A stretch of DNA of 9,914 nucleotides, from the NCBI GenBank assembly GCA_002482775.1, contig DLGQ01000069.1:107908-117821 (forward strand), in the 5' to 3' direction. The notes under the pieces were generated by a model. The model ran no database searches. It was not told the origin of the DNA and saw only the letters and a list, made by a program, of their open reading frames with translations. Both the position numbers and the translations under genes were made by a program. Shown here in pieces: positions 6,801 through 9,914 of this stretch; the stretch's first letter is position 1, and each line of letters begins with the position of its first letter. Source of the stretch: Flavobacteriales bacterium UBA7690. Lineage in GTDB: Bacteria > Bacteroidota > Bacteroidia > Flavobacteriales_F > PHOS-HE28.

Positions 6801-8860
6801 GTGCAACCCGCCGGTGTCGAGGTACTGAAGGAGTAATATCCGCTGGTGGTGGCAAGGATCGAATCGCCTACCACCGTGCCCGCTGGCCCGCTCCATTGAA
6901 GCGTGTTCGCTGGATCGATACCCGTAGCCCACAACCAGGGCGAGAATGGCTCGCACGCACTGATGTTCTCCGGCACGGGGGCATTGGTGTTCACGACCAC
7001 ATCATCGCTTATCAGCGGTATGGCGGGGAGTGGATCGATGGTAACGTGGATGGAATCCGAACGCTCCCAGCAGCCAGCGGCGGAAGCCACGCTCATGGAA
7101 TACCAGCCGGTGGTGGTCACGAGTATCCGTACAGGATCCGCGCCGGTGTTCCAATTGAAGAGCATATGGGGCGCGTTGTGCCGTATGGCCGTATCCGGGG
7201 TGAACGCTGTGGGGGTGACCGCATCCAGGAAAACCTGCACACAAGCCCTGATCGAATCAGGACCTACGACACCAATTCCGTTGCCCCGGATGTAGGCATC
7301 GCGCTGGGCCAGGTCGCAGTCCGCCCCATCCCGGTCGAACATGTCGTACGGAGCACGACCGTTCACCCAACCACGGGCGAGGAACGCGTCCATCAACACA
7401 GTACCGCGAAGGCCCGCGTAACTGTTGTAGTTCGGTTCGTTGCAAACGTTCTCCGGAGTATTCGCTACCTGCACATCGTGTTGAGCCGGCGTGGTCTGGA
7501 ACGTACCCGGTACGGACGGGAATACCAGGAGCCGATCGAACGCACCGCAGAACACCACTTCGCCATCGGCACCATGCACCACACGCCCGGGTACCTTGTT
7601 CTTATCCCCTCCGTATTGCTGGGCCTCTTTGAATGCGAAGTCCACCATACCGAAGCGCGCCGTGTAGAGATCATGTTGCCCCGTGGCTAACCATGTACCA
7701 TCTCCGTATATGGCGCTGAGGCCTGTGAACTGGCATTGGAACCGCCCGTATACCACCACATCCTGATCATACACGGATAACGAACGGGTGTTCAATACAT
7801 GCTCGCTGCCCCAGGTGGTCTGGCGCAGGAAGGTCCCGGCGGTGTCCACTTCAAGCAGGAAAGAGGAACGCGGCGCCACAGCCGTGAAAAGATCAGGAGC
7901 GTCGTCCAAGAAGATCACCGTGCCTTGCACATCACCGGTCAAGAGCAGTCGCCCCTGATCCACCAAGACCATTTCTGCCACTTGGTTGTACGTTCCTCCA
8001 CCGAAAATCCTGAACCAGGACTCGTTACCTGCCGGGTCGAAGCGCACGATGAAGACCGCTGCGAACATCGCATTGAAGTGGACTTGATCGAACGTGAGCG
8101 TATCGCTGAACTGGCCAGCCACGTAGGTGTTGCCCAGATCATCAAGCACGACCGTCAAGCCACGGTCCGCGAAATCACCAGCACCGTGCTTCAACCATTG
8201 GGCCGCACCATCGGTATCGTAGGCAGCTACGAAAATGTCCACGCTCGGCGTTCCATCATCCGGGTCGTTCAGGCTGGTGATGGTGCCGCCATCGAAGACC
8301 CCGTTCCCCCGGAACTCCCCGGTCACCACGACCAGACCCGCTCCGCCCAGGGCGATATCATTCGGGGTGTCCACACCATCGGCACTTCCACCCTGATGCG
8401 CCCACACCACAGCGCCATCGCTCCCGTTCAGGCGGCAAATGAACATGTCCTGTGTCCCCCCTTGTGAAGTAAGTACGGTAGTACCGAAGGAGACCGTGCC
8501 CATGAACTGTCCCGTTACGAACACATCGCCAGAAGGGTCCAACACCAAAGCCACCCCACGGTCCAAACCCGGGCCACCGAACGTTCTCGTCCACAACGGT
8601 TCTCCGCTAGCCGTGAAGCGGGCCACGACGATGTCCAGACTTCCTTGGCTCACCAGCAGATCACCATCCATCGCGACATTCCCGCCGAACTCGCCCGTCA
8701 CGAAAAGATCGCCGGTGGCACCTACCGCCACATCGTTGAAGGCATCGTTGCTGAAACCGCCGGCACGATAAGCCCAGTGGTCCTGCCCATTCCCAATGGT
8801 CGTTACCAGAACAGTAACAATCCAGATCAAGAAGCGATGGTTCTTCATGGTGGTGTGCAT
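3848..8860 (-). CDS. Giant T9SS type B cargo protein: beta-propeller, Ig-like repeats, CHU_C sorting domain
   Basis: A 1670-residue secreted protein. The start at 8860 and an in-frame ATG at 8848 both yield a signal peptide (MKNHRFLIWIVTVLVTTIGN, ending ...GQ near residue 26). Residues 27-470 contain SBBP-type propeller repeats in seven blades marked by W/GG motifs (WAYRAGG 29, LWTRTFGG 89, VVWAHQGG 151, AQWLKHGAG 220, ESWFRIFGGG 280, LRQTTWGS 345, KEAQQYGG 411). Residues 540-1578 are about thirteen Ig/PKD-like units, most with IC-x-G near the start, a central W and G-x-Y...GC near the end; units near 1123-1198 and 1352-1427 have the WYAD/WFAD form of CHU_C-associated Ig_7 domains. Residues 1580-1670 are the gliding-motility-associated C-terminal (T9SS type B) domain, with PNVITPNNDGVNDEW, QVFNRFGDLVW and LSPGVYFYVL. 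By family it is exported by T9SS and displayed or released as an adhesin-like surface protein; the ligand is unknown. There is no transmembrane or enzyme motif that I can recognise. Confidence 0.93.
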   Translation of the reverse strand: MHTTMKNHRFLIWIVTVLVTTIGNGQDHWAYRAGGFSNDAFNDVAVGATGDLFVTGEFGGNVAMDGDLLVSQGSLDIVVARFTASGEPLWTRTFGGPGLDRGVALVLDPSGDVFVTGQFMGTVSFGTTVLTSQGGTQDMFICRLNGSDGAVVWAHQGGSADGVDTPNDIALGGAGLVVVTGEFRGNGVFDGGTITSLNDPDDGTPSVDIFVAAYDTDGAAQWLKHGAGDFADRGLTVVLDDLGNTYVAGQFSDTLTFDQVHFNAMFAAVFIVRFDPAGNESWFRIFGGGTYNQVAEMVLVDQGRLLLTGDVQGTVIFLDDAPDLFTAVAPRSSFLLEVDTAGTFLRQTTWGSEHVLNTRSLSVYDQDVVVYGRFQCQFTGLSAIYGDGTWLATGQHDLYTARFGMVDFAFKEAQQYGGDKNKVPGRVVHGADGEVVFCGAFDRLLVFPSVPGTFQTTPAQHDVQVANTPENVCNEPNYNSYAGLRGTVLMDAFLARGWVNGRAPYDMFDRDGADCDLAQRDAYIRGNGIGVVGPDSIRACVQVFLDAVTPTAFTPDTAIRHNAPHMLFNWNTGADPVRILVTTTGWYSMSVASAAGCWERSDSIHVTIDPLPAIPLISDDVVVNTNAPVPENISACEPFSPWLWATGIDPANTLQWSGPAGTVVGDSILATTSGYYSFSTSTPAGCTSENGLYVTIIPNGSLPPLEAIYAVTFPQDPQETDTIRICANDLLLWSADVALQVGGAPTALPYGVRMLVNCNGDGWNTYSASSLAVQCTRIVEQEGWFQASIGIMLTNAPCGTDTLVFWEESAVYVIPYQVTYPTVQLSAPEFLCPGDTMALSMTCTFCEQVEWDGPGIISNFVDTVLAVQSGTFGVQVVHLDTNGCTTHASTSEVVLWNPKPLLGVLPADGIICPNGIAEVFSTSPGTSYQWYGPLGPHGVDNDTISTGQQGVYYLEMLDLFGCEVTSDPVLLTEYATPYLNVLPDNAICGPGEVSTLQVVTTGAASLQWASPLSGNALQQVVDQPGIYTCSVQACGIVTELSVQIHGNSAVAELEDAGPFTLCPDETVELQGLPGMALYYWLPGPVVGPSLVVQESGTYTLVATDLNGCTASASTHVDVIQWTEAMVTSDAVVCSGTPVVLQVPGSGVITWYADAAMTEVLVTGNTLDLGVPLNNISVYVQQEEGSCTSALRTVEVTVLPYPQEPLILGPDTACEGAFVELSVTAFNGETYTWTTPAGTHTGSAWSLAEAVLTASGTYSVVASNPACEVPGAPHTLTVLARLPVDLAPDTMICPGGVAVFEMGPDHTNPVWHDGSTGASFATTANELVVLNALDMNGCNVVDSAMVQVFAFTQPLYAPSVSICLGWDANMAATGSGEVVWFADEALQNVASVEPSWFNPQPTDSAIYYVMQTEWLCSNGPQEVALDVIPPPTNVSLSAPTSICAGTELVVELLGDHITNGEWSTPVGSGTGTALVFPAVPVANEGTYSVVPYTGPCPGDTVVAFVDVLEPMHPDIGPDTTFCEGGAYLLVLPAGYTQELWSTGSTGSELVITGSGVYSVEAVDAQGCAVRSEVIISAEPCDPFLPNVITPNNDGVNDEWTLEAGPFKTADLQVFNRFGDLVWMGDPSRTSFGGVHYLRSELLSPGVYFYVLRMDRYDEASREVKGYMQIIR
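3851..4123 (-). other. T9SS type B sorting domain (CHU_C family) coding segment
   Basis: This segment encodes the last 91 residues of the giant protein. It opens with FLPNVITPNNDGVNDEWTL, the hallmark of gliding-motility-associated C-terminal domains, followed by FNRFGDLVWMGDP and ends KGYMQIIR. In Bacteroidota such domains direct passage through the type IX system, and type B cargo is often paired with a SprF-like (PorP/SprF) outer-membrane partner. No SprF-like gene is visible here. Confidence 0.92.
4127..7243 (-). repeat. About thirteen Ig/PKD-like units in the giant cargo protein
   Basis: This segment encodes residues 540-1578. Unit boundaries in residues are roughly 541, 615, 703, 822, 901, 978, 1050, 1123, 1203, 1281, 1352, 1431 and 1512-1578, a spacing of about 68-85. 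Typical openings are FLCPGDTMAL, IICPNGIAEV, TLCPDETVEL, TACEGAFVEL, MICPGGVAVF and TFCEGGAYLL, and typical closings are DLNGCTASAS, DMNGCNVVDS and DAQGCAVRSE. Most units carry two cysteines, one near each end. The unit at 703-820 is longer and has extra cysteines. Units have diverged strongly at the DNA level, so the array is old. Confidence 0.8.
7466..8782 (-). repeat. Seven-bladed SBBP-type beta-propeller segment
   Basis: This encodes residues 27-465 of the giant protein. Blade-start motifs recur every 60-69 residues (residues 29, 89, 151, 220, 280, 345, 411). Within a blade there is a recurring NDxA-x(n)-G-D-(L/V)-(F/Y)-V-(T/A)-G-x-F pattern (GDLFVTGEF, GDVFVTGQF, GLVVVTGEF, GNTYVAGQF, GRLLLTGDV). 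The fold call comes from this periodicity; the blade number seven is my count. Confidence 0.75.
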
Positions 8861-9075
8861 CTGGTATTACCTAGAAGAGGCAATTCTCCGTGGGAACGCT
8901 GCCTGAGCCATTCCAAACATGAAGATATGACCGTTCAAGTCCATCCACACCGCCGATCCGTCGCGAACAAGGTGCTGCTAGCTGACGAAAAAGCAGCATG
9001 CGGGCGTTACCTTCAGGCGGTCCGGTAGTTGATGGAACGGGTCGCCGGAGTTCCGCACGGTAACAAGAAAACAAC
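8861..9075. other. Divergent intergenic region, giant cargo gene / clpB
   Basis: The 215 bp between the two outward-facing genes should hold both promoters. I found no full TTG-N19-TAnnTTTG Bacteroidota promoter on either strand. The best minus-strand candidate is CATGTTTG (8921-8914), one mismatch from the -7 consensus, but the nearest upstream TTG is only 14 nt away. There is no CIRCE-type heat-shock operator (TTAGCACTC-N9-GAGTGCTAA) ahead of clpB. A perfect 7-bp inverted repeat lies near the middle. Sequence just before the clpB ATG is A-rich (AACAAGAAAACAAC), as often seen in Bacteroidota leaders without a Shine-Dalgarno. Confidence 0.6.
8973..8998. repeat. 7-bp perfect inverted repeat
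   Basis: TGCTGCT at 8973-8979 pairs with AGCAGCA at 8992-8998 across a 12-nt loop (agctgacgaaaa). It lies in the divergent promoter region, 77 bp upstream of the clpB start and 112 bp upstream of the giant gene. Neither side is followed by a T-run that would make it an intrinsic terminator. It could be an operator or a leader hairpin, or chance. Confidence 0.35.
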
Positions 9076-9914
9076 ATGGACCTGAACAAATTCACCATCC
9101 GCTCTCAGCAAGCCATTCAACAGGCGCAGACCATCGCCACCGGCCTTGGTCAGCAGCAAGTTGAGAATGGGCACTTGCTCAAGGGCATTTTGGAAGTGGA
9201 CGCCGACGTGGTGCCCTTCCTGCTGAAGAAAGTGAACGTGAACCTGCCCGTGGTGCAGCAAGCGCTGGATCGCATCGTGCAGAGCTACCCGAAGGTGACC
9301 GGCGCACAACTCACGCTTTCGCGAACGGCGGCAACAACGTTGAACAAGGCGCTCTCCTCCTTGAAGGAATTCGAGGATGAATACGCCAGCGTGGAGCACA
9401 TGCTGATCGGTATCCTGGAAAGTGGCGACAACGTTTCGCAATTACTGAAGGATGCCGGTGTCAACCGAAAGGACCTCGTTGCCGCGATCAAGGAACTGCG
9501 CAAAGGGCAACGCGTTACTAGCCAGAGCCAGGAGGAGACCTACAACGCGCTGAACAAGTACGCGAAGAACCTTAACCAGCTCGCCAAGGAGAACAAGTTG
9601 GATCCGGTGATCGGGCGCGATGAGGAGATCCGGCGTGTGCTGCAGATCCTCAGTCGACGGACGAAGAACAACCCGATCCTGATCGGTGAACCGGGCGTGG
9701 GTAAGACCGCTATCGCCGAAGGCATCGCGCAGCGCATCGTAACTGGCGACATCCCCGAAGACCTCGCGAACAAACAGGTGTACAGCTTGGACATGGGCGC
9801 GTTGGTGGCCGGTGCCAAGTACAAAGGCGAATTCGAAGAACGGCTGAAGTCCGTGGTGAAAGAGGTGATCGCGAGCGAAGGCACGGTGGTGCTCTTCATC
9901 GACGAGATCCACAC
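9076..9914 (+). CDS. clpB: ATP-dependent disaggregase ClpB, N-terminal part
   Basis: A cytoplasmic AAA+ chaperone that, with DnaK/DnaJ/GrpE, pulls polypeptides out of heat-induced aggregates. The ATG at 9076 begins MDLNKFTIRSQQAIQQAQ, a typical ClpB opening. The reading frame is open to the window end: 279 full codons, about a third of the usual 850-870 residues. Residues 1-145 are the two-repeat Clp N-domain (ENGHLLKGIL near 30, VEHMLIGIL near 106). LDPVIGRDEEIRRVLQILSR (175-194) leads into the first nucleotide-binding domain, with Walker A GEPGVGKT at 204-211, the pore-loop segment AKYKGEFEERL (247-257) and Walker B VVLFIDE at 271-277. The M-domain coiled coil and second AAA domain, which separate ClpB from ClpA/ClpC, lie beyond the window, so the ClpB call rests on the N-terminal sequence. 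It is transcribed divergently from the giant cargo gene. No CIRCE element was seen. Confidence 0.95.
   Translation, partial: MDLNKFTIRSQQAIQQAQTIATGLGQQQVENGHLLKGILEVDADVVPFLLKKVNVNLPVVQQALDRIVQSYPKVTGAQLTLSRTAATTLNKALSSLKEFEDEYASVEHMLIGILESGDNVSQLLKDAGVNRKDLVAAIKELRKGQRVTSQSQEETYNALNKYAKNLNQLAKENKLDPVIGRDEEIRRVLQILSRRTKNNPILIGEPGVGKTAIAEGIAQRIVTGDIPEDLANKQVYSLDMGALVAGAKYKGEFEERLKSVVKEVIASEGTVVLFIDEIH

Noticed and set aside
8914..8921. CATGTTTG on the minus strand as a -7 promoter element for the giant gene
   Set aside because: It differs from TAnnTTTG at the first base and the nearest TTG is about 14 nt upstream instead of about 19, so I did not list it as a promoter.
8998..9063. 21-codon plus-strand frame ending 12 bp before the clpB ATG, as a possible leader peptide
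   Set aside because: It has no ribosome-binding signal, no regulatory codon runs and no hairpin arrangement typical of attenuation; such short frames are expected by chance.
9013..9912. Minus-strand open frames over the clpB region
   Set aside because: The plus strand there encodes an unmistakable Clp N-domain with Walker A and Walker B motifs, so the opposite frames are shadows.

Overview
The window reads as chromosomal DNA from a Bacteroidota bacterium, probably an environmental Flavobacteriales-type lineage with an unusually GC-rich genome for the phylum. Three things point there: a giant secreted protein ending in a type B type-IX-secretion sorting domain (CHU_C / gliding-motility C-terminal type), an ECF sigma / FecR / STN-domain surface-signalling set of the Bacteroidota kind, and genes that lack obvious Shine-Dalgarno sequences. 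The assignment is an inference from gene content.

Five genes lie head to tail on the minus strand, from position 8860 down to position 1. First is a 1670-residue secreted protein (8860-3848) with a signal peptide, a probable seven-bladed beta-propeller, about thirteen Ig-like units and the T9SS type B C-terminal domain. After 51 bp comes an ECF sigma factor (3796-3239), and after 44 bp a FecR-type anti-sigma factor (3194-2223) that appears to start at TTG. Seven bases further is a secreted, probably outer-membrane protein (2215-143) that joins an STN signalling domain, a carboxypeptidase-regulatory-like domain, a long array of 15/16-residue QIAG-N repeats and a probable beta-strand C-terminus. 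After 66 bp comes a fifth gene, of which only the signal peptide is inside the window (76-1). On the plus strand, divergent from the giant protein across a 215-bp gap, is the first third of clpB (9076 to the window end).

The likely unit of function is the sigma / FecR / STN-protein trio. In classical FecA/FecR/FecI signalling the STN domain of a TonB-dependent receptor contacts the periplasmic C-terminus of FecR, which releases the ECF sigma factor. Here the STN domain sits on a protein with no visible TonB plug and with a repeat array where the receptor would be. The giant T9SS cargo directly upstream could be co-transcribed with the trio or be its target, but the sequence does not settle this. 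I see no tRNA, rRNA, CRISPR array, insertion sequence or prophage gene. Apart from the 215-bp divergent gap, all non-coding stretches are shorter than 70 bp.
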